Origin: Orientallactaga sibirica
Taxonomy: Eukaryota; Chordata; Mammalia; Rodentia; Dipodidae
Assembly (NCBI GenBank): GCA_036365145.1
Contig: JAEOAD010000015.1
Coordinates: 10,347,501-10,411,500, forward strand
Reading direction: 5' to 3'
DNA length: 64,000 nt
Below are positions 47,746-60,503 of this stretch, one piece after another. The position numbers were made by a program, and so were the translations under genes. Each line of letters begins with the position of its first letter. The first letter of the stretch is position 1. The notes beneath the pieces were generated by a model. The model was not told the DNA's origin. It saw nothing but the letters and a program-made list of their open reading frames with translations, and did no database searches.

Positions 47746-48028
47746 AAGAAGTAATGTTATGAGTCTGGGAGTGGATAAAGCTGTCTGCAGAGCAGAGGTG
47801 AACGGTGGGAAGGGCAGAGGAGGAAATCCTGGGGATACCAGCAGGTCAAAGACATTTGAGCAGAAATCTGTAGTCAAGGCAGAAGGGTGGGGACTAGGCA
47901 TCTGTTAATTCACAAAAGCTAGGGAAGCAGTTTCAAGAAGTGGTAAGATCAACAGGCGTCTATTTGCCCTTTGACATCTTATGAAAAGGAAAGGTAGGCC
48001 ACTGGATCATAAAATGAATTAAAGTGGA

Positions 48029-48177
48029 GCCAGGCATTGTGGTACACATCTTTAATCCCAGCACTTGAGAGTTCAAAGGTAAGAGGATCACCATGAGTTT
48101 GAGGCCACCCTGAGACAACATAGTGAATTCCAGGTCAGCCTGGGCAAGAACAAGACTCAACCTTGAAAATAATAATA
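48029..48177 (+). mobile_element. Diverged B1-type SINE
   Basis: Starts gccaggcattgtggtacaca, with tgagacaacatagtgaattc and gcctgggcaagaacaagact near the end. Imperfect repeats of ttaaagtg flank it. Confidence 0.88.
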
Positions 48178-48879
48178 AGTTAAAGTGAGCTAGAGCTTGT
48201 TTCAGAATTTCTTGTCATTCAAGGCCAAAAGGAAAATGAGAAATCACATAGCTCGAGTGACACTGAAAGAGACCAAATTCTGAGGGAAGTATATGGCTCA
48301 CATCTGTCTTTAAGGGACCTTGAGCAACAGTGCTGGTCTTTATCTGAGTGCTCCTTAGACCAGCCCTTGAGAGGACCTAGGTAGAATGTGAGCCTCTGTT
48401 TCTGAGTCTGAGGTGTTCTGAGAGTGGATCTGCCCTGCAGGCTGTTTGCAGCTCCTGGTGATCTGACTTGACCCAGCTGGCGCTCCGTGCACCCATATCT
48501 GGGTGCTGCGGTAGCATGAGAATCAGGAAGCACTCTGGGAGCCTTTGGGTAGCTCCAGGCCAGTCTGCTCCATCCTGTGCAAAGTGCCAGATGTACATAC
48601 ACAGCATATGAACACTCCAGACATCACCCCAGTTCCTCTCTGCCCTATCCAGTGATGCCCACGCCCTGTGGAGTGTGTGCACACACATGTACAGGAGTGT
48701 GTACACATGTACTTGCTGGTACCTCTCAGATCTTTTAAGTACCTCTGAGAGCAAAGCCAAGGATCTAGAAGTGTAGCCCAGAGTTGGGCACTACAGCCTG
48801 AAATACTTCTCAAGTTTTACAATTTAGGTTAAAAAATTAATGATTATTTTTATCTGTTCCTTGAAAGAGTACATACTTT

Positions 48880-49240
48880 TAATTTTACTTTGTGTGTCTA
48901 CATGTGTGTTGTGTGCACATGCATATGGATGTTCCTATGTGTGTTGGCACACAATGTGCAAGTGCATGGGTGTGTATATATACATGTTTGTAGAAGCCAG
49001 AGTGTGATTCCTCAGGAGCGCTGATTGCCTCCTTTGAGTCAGGGTCTCTTATTGGCCCAGAAGCTCACCAATTAGACTAGCTGGCCAGTCAGCCCCAGGG
49101 ATCTTCCTGTCTCCACCTCCCCAGTGCTAGGATTTTAGGTGCATGCCACCATGTCTGGCATTTTTCATGGGTAGAGGAGAGCAAACTCAGGTCCTCATGC
49201 CTGCAAATACTTTCTTAACAGCTATCTCCCAGCCCCCATA
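48880..49240 (-). mobile_element. B4-like SINE, reverse orientation
   Basis: A TG-rich tract, gtagaagccagagtgtgatt, then ctgtctccacctccccagtg and gcatgccaccatgtctggca (antisense B1-like), and finally cttaacagctatctcccagc (antisense tRNA-like head). This is the best B4 copy in the window. Confidence 0.75.
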
Positions 49241-50912
49241 GTTAGAATATAACCATGCATTTAATTGCAAATCATGAGGTAAAGACAGCGCTCTGGGAAG
49301 GAGCACTGTTAGGTAAGGTTTGGCAGACACCCTATGGATGCCCGTGGCACAGGCGTGGACACACATCCCAGGGCATTGGAGTAGCATGACCACTGTCTGC
49401 CCAGCCCTCCACAGTGCTTGCTACACAGTGGCGACCAGGTGATTGTGAATTTCCACTTCAGCTCCCTGTCACTCTTGTCACTGGTGCCAGTGGGAACACA
49501 AATGGATGTAGGCCCCCTGGGCATTGCAAAGAGAGCCTAGGCTTGAAGCTGTCTGACCCTCCCACTGCCTGATTTGGTGGGTCTATGGACTGAGCCTGCA
49601 TGGAGCAGTTGGACCAGCAGGGGGCGCTGGGTCCCCACTGTGGCCTGTTCTGGCAACCTAGCTAGAGGTGATAGATCCTCAGGACATTCAGGTAGAGCCT
49701 GGGTGACCAGTGCTGTGGGGAAGGACCCCATGCCTTCCCTTGAGAGTTCTCAGGAAAGCTCTGGAGCCAGGCTTTTGTGCTCCAGTGCATATGGCAGCCC
49801 CCTGGACCAGATGGCTCCCCATCTAGGCACTTGTGAAGCCCTCCTCAACCACCTACTTGTATCTAGAACTTTTGAGGTTGGCAATACTAGGTTATGATGC
49901 TGGTTAGCAAGATGTGGGCAGTACAAACATACCCCGGTGGTCAGTGGACCAGCAGGTCTCCCCAAGGCCCAGGGCGTGGGAACACTAGCAGCCTGGCTGT
50001 ATACCAGCATGTCCAAGGAGGTGCATGGAAGCATAGGGTGCAAGCCGTCTGTGCCTTCATCCTTGCCACTGCCACAGACTCTATGGAAGTAGGCCTGGCT
50101 TCCAGGTAGGACTGTTGGCGGAGGCTGTGTAATAGAGCAGGTGGCTTTCTTCGAGTCCCCATGGGTTGCGTAGATTCCAGCAATGGCACCAAACCCACAG
50201 GGTGTGTGCATGCTCACCACACATGAATGGCTGTGATGTCCTGTGCAGAGCAAACGCTCAGCAAGAACAAGATAGTCAACCAGCAAACACTGGCTGCCCA
50301 GGAGGTGCAGGGCTTGGCTGAAGAGGAGGAGGTGGCCAGCCAGTGACCCTGCAGGAAGTTGAATGCTACCCTCAGAGACTTGGGAAACTTGAGACTTTGT
50401 GGCAACAGCAGGATCTGTGGCCTGCTTTACCCAGGTTCCTGTGCACGGAGGGCTCCTGCTGGCAGGAGAGAGCCAGCTTTGGCAATGCCTGGCTCCACCA
50501 CATGTCAGGACAGGCCTCACCAGAAAACTGTCACTGGGTTCACTGCAGAGAATGATCAAGATGTCTGTGCTAAGAAAAGGTGACTCACAGTGCTGCCAGA
50601 AGATGACCCAGTGTCGGCCAGGTGCTGAGCTCACCCTGCTAAGATACAGAGTACAAATGGCCGCCATGGTCATCGGCAGGCTAGGCATGAGGTTCCCATG
50701 TCAAGTGTCTTCACCTGACCTGCAATCACACCTGACATCACATTATCACTGCATCTTCCTATGGGCCTCTGGCACTTTGCTAGGGACTGGAAACTGAAGC
50801 TGGGAGGTGGCTGGAGGGGAGGCGGGAGAGTCCGCCTTAGCACACATCAGGGTGAGGAGACATTGCACCCTTGACTCTTCACTCAAGAAACCACATGCTC
50901 CTCTCATTCCAG

Positions 50913-51120
50913 GTCTCCAAAAAATACAGCGAGATTGAGGAATTTTACCAGAAACTAAGCAGTCGTTACCCAGCAGCCAGCCTGCCCCCGCTGCCCAGGA
51001 AGGTCCTGTTTGTTGGGGACTCTGACATCCGAGAAAGGAGGACCATGTTCAATGAGATCCTGCGCTGTATCTCCAAGGATACCCAGTTGGCAAGCAGCCA
51101 AGAGCTGCTAGAATTCTTAG
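50913..51120 (+). CDS. HS1BP3: HS1BP3 coding exon 3 (PX domain, second part)
   Basis: The exon encodes VSKKYSEIEEFYQKLSSRYP, then AASLPPLPRKVLFVGDSDIR and ERRTMFNEILRCISKDTQLA ending in ELLEFLG. These are the second half of the PX domain: the KKYSEIEEF stretch is in the place of the family's R-R-Y-S-x-F motif, and PPLPRK is the proline-rich loop typical of PX domains. The exon is 208 bases and ends on the first base of the Gly codon before GTACCC at 51121. All sequence words are those of HS1BP3. No stop or frameshift is present. Confidence 0.96.
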
Positions 51121-51617
51121 GTACCCAAGGCTCGTCCCACATCCCTAAGACCTACCCAGCCCAGAACTCGCCTCGCTGCCCTTACTTGGCAGGAGGAGGT
51201 CTACTGCTACCCTCCACAGCCTGGAAGCTTCCTCTGGGCTGTAGAGACAGGTAGGCCTCAGAGACCTTTGGGCCAGATGGTGGGCAAGAAACCCAAACAT
51301 TGAGAAACTGACCATCTGGGTACCAAGTGGGCATTTGTCACAGTATGATCCCCACCATAGCCTTCCCAGCCAGCCCCATCCCACAGTTCCCTCACTCACA
51401 CTCATGTCCTTCTGCTTCCTGCCAGCCAGACCTGGGAGCTTGTGACATCCAGCCAGCCTGCTGACCTGGTTCCTTAGGGTACCTCACTTAGCCCATGCCT
51501 CACGCAGAGTCATGGGTGTGATCCAGCACCCTCACACTCAGTAATGGGGACCTCAAGCCCTTTATGAAGTATTTGGTGTCTCTCTCTCTCTCGCCTCTCT
51601 CCCCCTCTCTCCCTCTC

Positions 51618-51730
51618 TCTAGTTTGCTCATCTGTAAGAGAAGTAGTTTACTGACAGAAGCTCATGGGAGTTGTGACATGTATGAGCTAATACATGTGAA
51701 GTACTTGGAACAGAGCCTACCACAAGGGAG
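51618..51730 (+). mobile_element. MIR fragment
   Basis: The words tagtttgctcatctgtaaga and later gagctaatacatgtgaagta then cttggaacagagcctaccac match the 3' half of MIR, including the usual 'taatacatgtaaag' core. Confidence 0.75.
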
Positions 51731-52345
51731 TGGGGTGGAAGAAGCCCCTCTTGCATTCTATCTACTCACGTCTCCCCAGGGCAGCATCTGCCCTGTGTGG
51801 TGGGGCCAGGCAGTGCCTTTCTCTCCCCTGACTTTCTCCTTCTTCAGTTCAATCATTTAACTTGAGCTCTTTTCTGACTTCTATGGCCTCCTCAGTCCCA
51901 CAGGACAGAGAGCATTTCCCAGAAGGAAATTGGCAGCAAAAAAATCCAATATTGAAGAAGTGAGGGCTGGTAAATGAAGCAATGCCATCCAGTGAAGGCT
52001 GGGGCAGGACAGGGTTAAAAAGTCCAGGTCAGCTGGATCATTTCTGCACCCTGCATGTGCATCCAGAGTCTTTCCTGCTCCATTTGTTTCAAGGTTGAAG
52101 CCCTTCCTGCCTGGGCCTTTTCAGGGGCTGTGCATAGTGACATCCAGAGCCAAAGGAAAGGTTCTGGATGCCCTACCCTTCTGTTACAGAAAGGTGGGGC
52201 AGGATGATACACATTCCCTAGCTACTCTGTGCTTCAGTTCCTTTGCATGCAAAGCATAGGTGCAGTTATAATCTCCTTAATCTCCTTCAAAGAGTCTTGT
52301 GATGTTTAAAAGTTAGACACTCACTACATGGAACTCAAAGGTCAT

Positions 52346-52347
<2 letters not shown>

Positions 52348-52383
<36 letters not shown>

Positions 52384-52638
52384 GTTTTTCAAGGTAGGGT
52401 CACTACACCATGACAGGCAGCTTCTGGCTTTCTTTTTAAATTTTTATTTATTTATTTGCAAGCAGAGAGAGAAGAGAGACAGATAGAGAATGGACACACC
52501 AGGGCCTCTAGCCATTGCAAATGAACTCCAGATACATGTACCCCCTTGTGCATCTGGCTTACGTGGGTTCTGGGGATTGAACCTGGGTTCTTTGGCTTTG
52601 CAGGCAAATGCCTTAACCACTAAGCCATCTCTTCAGCC
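52348..52638 (-). mobile_element. Dimeric SINE: tRNA-derived unit joined to a shortened B1
   Basis: Read on the minus strand, a tRNA-derived SINE head (ggctgaagagatggcttagt at the right end, 52638-52618) runs to an aaataaataaataaaaattt tail near 52437-52456, followed by a B1 that lacks most of its middle (from cctgtcatggtgtagtgacc to taccttgaaaaacc) and an A-tail of about 35 bases. A single 12-base duplication, caaaggtcataa, flanks the pair at 52336-52347 and 52639-52650. Confidence 0.85.
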
Positions 52639-52804
52639 CAAAGGTCATAAAATTTTGAATGGTGTCTTCATCTTTGAATAAAATAATAGCATAACATTTA
52701 TATGTTGTAGTCAGGACCACACAGTACCTGCTATATAGAGCTAAAGAATGCGTTCTAAGGGCTGCCTCGTGTATATGAAGCCTTGGGTTTGATCCCCAGC
52801 ACCT

Positions 52805-52945
52805 CATAAACTAAGTGTGGGGGCACATGTCTTAATCCCAGCACTCAAGGTGAGGGCAGGAGGATCAGAATTTCGAGGTCATTCTGAGCTATATACTGAG
52901 TTTGAGGCTGTCCTGGGCAATATGAGAGCCTCTCTCACAAAAGCA
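52805..52945 (+). mobile_element. Old B1-related fragment
   Basis: The words gtgggggcacatgtcttaat, ccagcactcaaggtgag and ttcgaggtcattctgagcta match B1 loosely. A degraded copy. Confidence 0.65.
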
Positions 52946-54126
52946 GGACTGCTTTCTAAGCTTTTTACCTACAGGGTATTTTTTTAATAGCCTCATTGAA
53001 GGATAAACTACCCAGTCACTACTTGCACAGAGATGAACCAGCAGTCCAAGCCCGTGCTTCTGCACTGTAAGAGAGGACTAGTTTTTTGTCCCAGCCTGTC
53101 ATGGATGGATACGTGCACAAATACTGCATGCTCTGGTAGCTGTGGCAAGACGCAGCCTCTGTGCACATTTCCGGGGTCTTCCTTTCCCTTTCTGCACTTA
53201 CCTTACCATCGACACCTGTCAGTGCACCACACTGTATGCCCAGTTGTCATGTTGTGATACCAGTTTGTTTTAGAATCTTCCATATGCTAACTGCGTTCAT
53301 CCAGGTGGGAGCAAGTCTCCATCCATGGTTGGGTCATACTCCTTGCTGTGCCTTATTAAACAGTCTGGAAGACATAATCCTGTTCAAGCTGTATTATATG
53401 CTGGCTCATGCCCTTCACTACTAGTCCCGTGGGCATGGGCTTGGCCATTCCTGTGGTATGGTGGAACACCGGCTTCCAGGCATGGCATGGCCATGGCTCT
53501 CCTGAATTCTCAGCAGCTGTGATTATGATTACATGAGTGAGAATTGTACAAGATGTGTACAAGATGTACAAGATGTTAACTGTCCTTCATGGAGTAGAGG
53601 AGAGCTCACAAGGTCTCAACCTCTAGGAAGATATATAAGCAGTTAACAGTTGCTGGGAGAGAAAGACTGTACTTGGGTGACATGGCCGCTTACAAGTTGT
53701 CCTTCACATACTCCTGTACATAACCTCTCATCCATGCTTCTTTAAGTAACCCAGTGAAAGTCATTGTTTGCCAAGCTAGACTTGTGTAGAGTCGTTCCTT
53801 TGGTCTGTCATTGGCAGTCTACCTGGCATGAGTACACACTTGTTCATGTCTCACCAGGAAGAGAAACTCAGGAGCCATTGTCTGGGTCTTACTCTGACAC
53901 TCTTCCTGTAACCGGGCCACACTGGGCTCCTCTGGTGCCACCAGCCCTCAGGGGCTGAAGCAGGTACTGGGCATCCACCCAGGCTCATCATTCTGGCTGG
54001 GGCAGAGTTTTGTCCTAGGAGATGGCACAAAATCTTTGACCTCAGATCCTTACATGGGAGGCACAGGTATAGTGACATCTCTTTAAGAGTGGACATCAAA
54101 CCCCTTCTTTTCTGTCTCCTGAACAG

Positions 54127-54346
54127 GCACCAGGTCCCCAGGGGTGGTGAGCCTGGCCAGCAGAGATCCCTCTGTCCTGGATGACATGGCCAGCCAGACA
54201 GGGGACAAAGAGGAAGCTTTTGACTTCTTTGAGCAGCAGGACCAAGTGACAACTGAGGGGCCGCTTATCCTGGGGCTAAGCGACAAGCAAGAAGAGAAGA
54301 CCTTGGAGGAAGAGGAGGAAGTGCTGGATCCCCTGGGCATCATGCG
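54127..54346 (+). CDS. HS1BP3: HS1BP3 coding exon 4 (acidic linker)
   Basis: The exon completes Gly and encodes TRSPGVVSLASRDPSVLDDM, a stretch with EEAFDFFEQQDQV, and the acidic run EEKTLEEEEEVLDPLGIM plus two bases of Arg. This is the linker after the PX domain of HS1BP3; EAFDFFE and LDPLGIMR are strongly conserved, while the acidic part varies in length between species. The donor is CG|GTAGGT at 54347. With exons 1-3, 208 full codons are present, against 392 residues in human, so the proline-rich C-terminal half lies beyond the window. Reading on past the donor gives CGG then TAG, an immediate stop. Confidence 0.95.
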
Positions 54347-55002
54347 GTAGGTCTCTGCTGTCCAAAGGACCCCTCTGGCCTGTTCCAGGCTGTCCGGAAA
54401 CCACTCCTTCCTCCTGAGAGTCAAGGAGACCCCTATTCTTCCCAGGTCACCTGCTGAAATTGTTCTGGGCCATGGGATGTTGGCCTGGAATGCTCAGGGG
54501 GGCTGGCTCCACTCACCCTCAGCATTACCCATCTTTGGGGGTTGGGCTCAGTATTATCCACCCCTCCCAGGTCATAGGATGGTCCCTGTCCCTGGCTCTG
54601 CCCTGGGCCTGGCAGAGTTGCTTTCATGACAATCAGTAACACAAACCACTGGACCCAGCCTGTTGGCACCAGGGCCTAGGGTCTTTTGCTAGTCCTGTGC
54701 CTGGGCTTCTGACTCCCTCTTAGCCCTGAGCCTGCCTCACCATCTATAAAGCAGGATTTCCCTTGTTTCTGCCCCTCTAGGACAGTTGGAAGCCCCCATG
54801 AGGGCATATCATTTGTGAGAAGGTGGGATGAATGGGGTGTCTTGGCCACTGGACAGTGTCCCCTTCACATGTATATACCCCAACTGGACATGAAGAGGCA
54901 CACCATCTGGGTGCCCCTTCTTCTCTCCTCTGACTGCCTTCAGCCAGTCAGTGGGATGTTCCTGAGCCCCTGCTGTATAGACCATCCTGTAGCAGGGGGT
55001 AG

Positions 55003-55110
55003 GGACAGGGCACCACTTTGTGCATCTAGCTTTACATGGGCACTGGGGATTTGAACCCAGACCATAAGGCCTGCACGCAGGCACTTTAACTAAGCCATCT
55101 CTCCAGCCCC
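55003..55110 (-). mobile_element. tRNA-derived SINE fragment, reverse orientation
   Basis: The words caccactttgtgcatctagc, gggatttgaacccagaccat and aactaagccatctctccagc are the head half of the tRNA-derived SINE on the minus strand. The tail half is missing. Confidence 0.85.
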
Positions 55111-58100
55111 ATACAACAGGTTCTTGATGTATCTACCACCTACCATTCTGGGGAAGATAAACCGAGATGCATACATGTTAGCATTAACTGTCATCACCGA
55201 GTCCACTTTCTGCAGATGGGCCACAGTTCCCTTCTCCCTGCTGTGGGATGAGTGCAGTCTTTAAGGGCTCACAGCCAGCCTCGGTCTGCAGAGAAGAAAG
55301 GCCTTATACATCTGCTCGCCAGAGGAACTAGACCACTGAGGAATCAGACAGGGGCAAGTTCAACATAGATGACCTGCACAGTGAAGTCCTGTGCCACCTA
55401 CTCCGTACAGGCCTTCCTCCCCAGGCAGGTTCTATCAGACCATCACAGAGGGGATGAGGACATACTGAGCAAGATTCCCCAGGCTTAGAGGCCTGCAATA
55501 GACCAAGGGAGAGTCAATGTTCCCCCTGCAGCCACCAGCCAGCTTGTCCTAGAGGGACGGACACACAGAGAGATGCTGGGGTGATGGGAAAAACCTATAA
55601 TAGCTACTGCTTATCAGCCTTTCAACCCTGAGGCCTTGCTGGGCTTTGTTTTGGTAAGGGCACAGCATTGTTTGAACCACGCTCTCTCATTCTGAGGAAC
55701 CACATGTGCTGCCAAGCTGAAATGGACTTAGAGGCTGGCTGCACCAGCCTTGGGCTGAACACACTTTGCAGAGTGACTCCTTTTTTGGGTAGGAAAATGT
55801 TCTTTGGGTTGGCAAAGGCTGCCTTGAATTTCCTACTTACTCCAGTAGCAGAGTGTCAGGGGCACACTTCAGCAGGCTCTGTGCTCTTTGGGGGGCCTGG
55901 ATCCTAGGAAAACTCAGAATCCCCTTTTCTTCCAGTTTTTCTTTTAAGGACCCATGTGACACCAGTTGTTATTATCAGCACTGTCAGGATTAAGTAATGT
56001 TTTTCAGGAGCTTTTGAAATGCCAGGAACTGAGCTAATTTGCATTTGCTTGCCTGAGCTCATGTTACCTCTGAGACAGCACTTTGGAAACTGTTTGGCTG
56101 TGACCCACAGAAAACAAATTATGTGTCAGGACACACATGTATATCCTATTCTCTGCATAAAACTGAGCAGGGTTCAAGAACACAGGAAACCCCAGTATGC
56201 ACCATTGTTATCTAGCCTGTTTCATTGTGTGAAATGTCATGACATGACAGACTGCTTTGCCCACCCATTCTGGACCCTGGACATGGAGCCTGGGGAGGCT
56301 GGCACTGCTTTTGTTCTGTGTATTAGGAGAGTGAATCAGGGTGTCTCATCCTCATTCACATGGCCTCAAATGGCAGTCAGGGCTTGAGGCCCCCTACAGC
56401 TCAGTCTTTAGGCGTTCAGGAGCTAGGGAGGCTCTTCATGCATGGAAAACTCACAGAGCTGAGAAGAGACCTGGCTAGAGCCTGGTGGGCCACCCAGCAG
56501 GGACTTGAGATCAGGTTTCCCTCTCAGCCTCTTATGGACACAAGGGCTGCCCACCATGTCCTTTGGTGAGGAATATCTTATGAGACACAAGAGGTTTATG
56601 TTCTGTGTGCTTTTGTTGCTCTGCACATGTCACTTAGGCCCTGGCTCCTAAGCTCCCATCCCCTGCTTTGCGATATCTTCCTGGAGCAGCTTTTCTTTTT
56701 TTGGGCCACACACATGCCCTTCCGGCTGTGCCCACTATGAGGTGCTCTGGCTCCACTGCAGAACTGACTGCAAGGGTGGGAGCTGCTGGCACAAAGCTAT
56801 AGCTGACTGGCCTGGCTTCTCTTTGTCTTTTCAACCTGCCTCTGATTCGGGAAAAGACAGCCTCATTACACTGTTAGTCCAGAAAAAAAAGGCCTCACCC
56901 AGCCCATCCCAGCACATCTGCTCCCTTTATCTGCTGGGGCTGTTCCCTGACCCTGTCCCAGCGTGGACATAGTGCACGTTCCGTTTCACACCCTCCTTTC
57001 GACTTAATGTTCTGTCTTGGTCACCTCTCTGTGTCATACATAGCTTCCGTATTTAGCTAAATTTCTCTATTTTAGCATCTTCATGGCCCTGAAAATTGAA
57101 GTTCAACCACCACAGTTCTGCCTTCTGCTAGAAACATTTTTATTGTGACTCAATAAAAATATAGTATAGAAAGATGGAAAACCCAGGAGAAAGTCCCTTC
57201 CCCAGGAATGCAGACATGCTAATATTCATGTCTTACTACCAGTGGTATTATATTGTAGCTGCTGTTCCATATTTGGTTCTTTCTGTTGAGATGCTAGGCC
57301 TTTCCAGATCAATGAGTACACATCTTCAGGCTCTGTGCCAGCTCCTCCAGTTTGGCAACTATAAGTGGTACTACCAGGACTCTATAGAGATTTTACCTCC
57401 AGATCCAAGACACCACAGCAAGGTCCCCGAAGCTTCTGCTGAAGGCTTTGGTTGGGCTGGTAAAGGCCCCTCTGTTTTTCTACTGTGCCCACCAAAAAGC
57501 TACTCATCTCTGCCACCTCTTCCCCCCTGTGGCAGGGAGCCCAGTGCAAGCCCAGGTCCCTGAGGACTCAGCTTCCCAAAAACCAGGCTGGCTCCTGTAC
57601 TTGCCTGCCTATGAGGCTGGCTTCTCAGACTCTCCCAAGGGGAGTCACCCTGGCCTCAAGTGGACCTTTCCTTGCATACTGTGCCATCATAGTTTTTACA
57701 GTTGATTTTACTTCATTGTCCATGAAATAACTACCTACGTTTTAGTGTGAAGACAATATTCTACTTCCTGTATTTTGATGACATATTTATTCTGGGATGA
57801 TCCTGTGGTGTTTAATGTCCCTAGCACACTGCTGATATCCCTAGATTTGCTAATACTTAGAATCTATGGGCAGGAGGTCTAAGAGTGGGTATCCTTAGCC
57901 CTACCCCCTGAGTAACCCTGAACTGCCTCCATTGGATGCCTCTGGCTAAATAGCATCATCACCACTCCTGGCCTGAGGCTTGGTTGGTGCCAGCAGCACA
58001 ACAGATCAGCTGGGGCTTTGCATACACCTGGAGCTGGTGGAGATGGAGACTCTCAGGCCCCCTCGGTCCTGAGTAGAGATCCTGGACTCTTTGTCAACAA

Positions 58101-58663
58101 GCCCTCATGCTGAGTCATGTGCAGGCTCACACTGTAGCAGCCCAGACACCAAAGTTCATGGAAATCTGGGAGATGTCTGGATGCCCCCAACCCACAGTGC
58201 CCAGGGCTGAGGGGTGAGCAGGGCACCTCCTTCTTTGACTCTGTTCCACGACATCCTCCCTCTCCTTTTGGCCTTCCCCTTGTTGCCTCCCTCCTACCAG
58301 CACTTTATTGGAGAAGTTCCCCTAGATAACCATCAACTGCAATGGAGACCTCCACTGATCCTCTGTGACTGCCTGACCCTGGCTGGCCCCAGAGCAGTGA
58401 GGCAAACAGGGAACCAGGCATGGGGCCTTCACATGAGCCCAGCATCCATCCACTGCTGCTATCTTTCCCACCCAGTACTTACTGCTCCTGGCCCTATAAC
58501 AACAAAGGTACTCAGGGAGACCCTAGCTGCAGCATTGGTTTCTGCCTCTTCTTCTGTAGCAAAGTCTTTGGTGCAGAAGAAATCTCATGTAGAACCCTAA
58601 TGTCAAAACTAGTGAGGTAGAATTGCCTACATTGAGACAGGAGTAGGAGCTGAATCTTTGTCA

Positions 58664-58685
58664 CCCCCCCCCACACACACACACC
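58664..58685. repeat. (C)n(CA)n tract
   Basis: A run of C followed by CA repeats (cccccccc acacacacacac). A minor low-complexity site. Confidence 0.9.
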
Positions 58686-60503
58686 ACTCAAAGACTTAGC
58701 ACACACCCCATGAGGTGGCCTTGGGTAACTTTGAAGAAGTCTGAAACCCCTTATTAACATGTTTGGAAAGCCACTGGGAGAGCTGGGATCCCATGATGTG
58801 TGGTCACCCCAAAGTAGAATTTGAGATTCATATCACAGCTAGGGAGAGGCACAGGACAGGCTGCTGAACTAGAGCTACAACTACTTCCTTTTTGAAACAG
58901 AGCAGGGTTTGGAAAAGCAGAGGGCCACCACCAGGATGGTTTAGTACTCAAGAAATCTTGACTAGCCCCACCAAATTTGGCCCCTTAAAATATAATCCAG
59001 GCCCAAGAGTCAAAAGCCAGAAAGCTCTTTGTAAAATATTTTAACCGGTTCATTTTCCCCAAGGGTCTTTGTGTGTTTTTAACATGAGATGAAGACAAAG
59101 GCAATGTTCCCACCTTGTGATTGCTCTTATGCAAATCCTAGCACCATGATGTGCACACGTGATGTCCCTCCTGCCACGTGCACCTGTACACCTGCCCCTG
59201 GGAAGAAGGAGCTTTCCAACTGAACTCTTGAGGGCATTAGTACTTGCCTGACCCCCCAGGAGTAGAATCCTGGGGGTGATGAGTACTTTCCTGTGCTTGA
59301 GGCGGTCCCTGTCCAAACACCCATAATGTGACAGAACCATTAAACATGAGTGCCAGCAAACACAGTGTTGAGGATTTTACAATTGAGGAACATTCACAAG
59401 GAGACAGGAGCTGGAGTCATATGACAGCTGTCCCAGGACTTTTCTTCCCCAGCTGAGACTCCTCCCTTTGTCAGGTTTGACTTCTCAGCCTTCACCTGCT
59501 CGTGCTCCACTTTGGTGATGGGCACCTTGCTCAGTAAGGGCAGCCAGCTTCCCTGTCATGTCAGCGTCAGGAATGCCATGGCGTATGGATAGGGATGGAA
59601 ATGACAATCATTCAAATGAGAGCCAGTGAGGGCTTTGTTCAAAGTCTCCTGTACCCAGGGAGGAGTCGTCCACCATCATTTGCCAGAGACTTTACTTAGA
59701 GGCAGGCAACTGGGTGGGAGGCCTCTCAGTGGGCAAAACGGAAGGCAGAGTTGTGTGATCATTGGGGGCTGTTGGCATGGGGAATGAGAAGCAGGGTATC
59801 TTGGATCTTAGGGGATCTGTTGGGAGCATGTGTTTGGCTTTCTTTTTCCAGTTGGTCTTAGTAAATTGGAAGTTAAGGTGACAGTTAGGGAAGCTGGCAG
59901 TTATTGATCATGTCTTGGCCATCTGGGGCTGACTGCTACAGAACTGGGGCTTGGCTTCCCAGATTGCTTGCTGCAGACTTTGTCAGGGTTTACATGTGAC
60001 CTGGCCCTTGTCATTTCTTTGTCTTGTGGTGATCAGGGTGTTAGCAGGTCCTGATAATCACCTTAGGGCTGGGAGGTCCAGCCCCTATAGCTGAGACCAC
60101 CTGCTTTGCTTTCCTGGTGGTTCTGGATGAGAGGCAGGACCTGCCTCCTTTAGAAAAGAGTGAAATAGTATCAAGCATAACCCAAGAGTGAAGTCACAGC
60201 TGAAGTCCTGGTCCTTGAGCTAGAGCTCAAGCCTGCGGGGGGGGGCGGCTCTGAAGAGTTAGGCTGTGGCCATATGACCCTGGTGACCACAGCAGTGATT
60301 GGCATTCAGGGCGGCTCCCCACACTGGGTCTGTTTTCTTGCTAAGCCCAGAAGGAAGTTTTCTGAGGATCATGGGTAAGCCTGGACATCATGAAGTAGCA
60401 TCAAGCCCCTGGCTGTAGCCTGCACCTCCTGTTGCTCTCTGCAGAGCATTTCCATGGGTGTTGCCCTCTTTATTCGCATTTGACCAGATTAAGAAAACCT
60501 GGG

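Larger units (their letters stand above)
46853..50912 (+). other. HS1BP3: HS1BP3 intron 2
   Basis: A 4.1-kb intron, donor GTGAGC at 46853 and acceptor ctctcattccag at 50912. It contains two B1 copies and a B4-like element. The 49250-50900 part looks unique; a long minus-strand open frame there (49750-50688) shows no domain and I treat it as chance. Confidence 0.93.
51121..54126 (+). other. HS1BP3: HS1BP3 intron 3
   Basis: A 3.0-kb intron from GTACCC at 51121 to the acceptor tctcctgaacag at 54126. It holds a TC-rich tract at 51578-51620, a MIR, a composite SINE at 52348-52638 and an old B1 fragment at 52805-52945. The remainder shows nothing recognisable. Confidence 0.93.

Noticed and set aside
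49750..50688. A 312-residue minus-strand open frame in HS1BP3 intron 2
   Set aside because: No recognisable family, low-complexity Cys/Ser/His mixture, no CpG promoter or splice context; probably chance.
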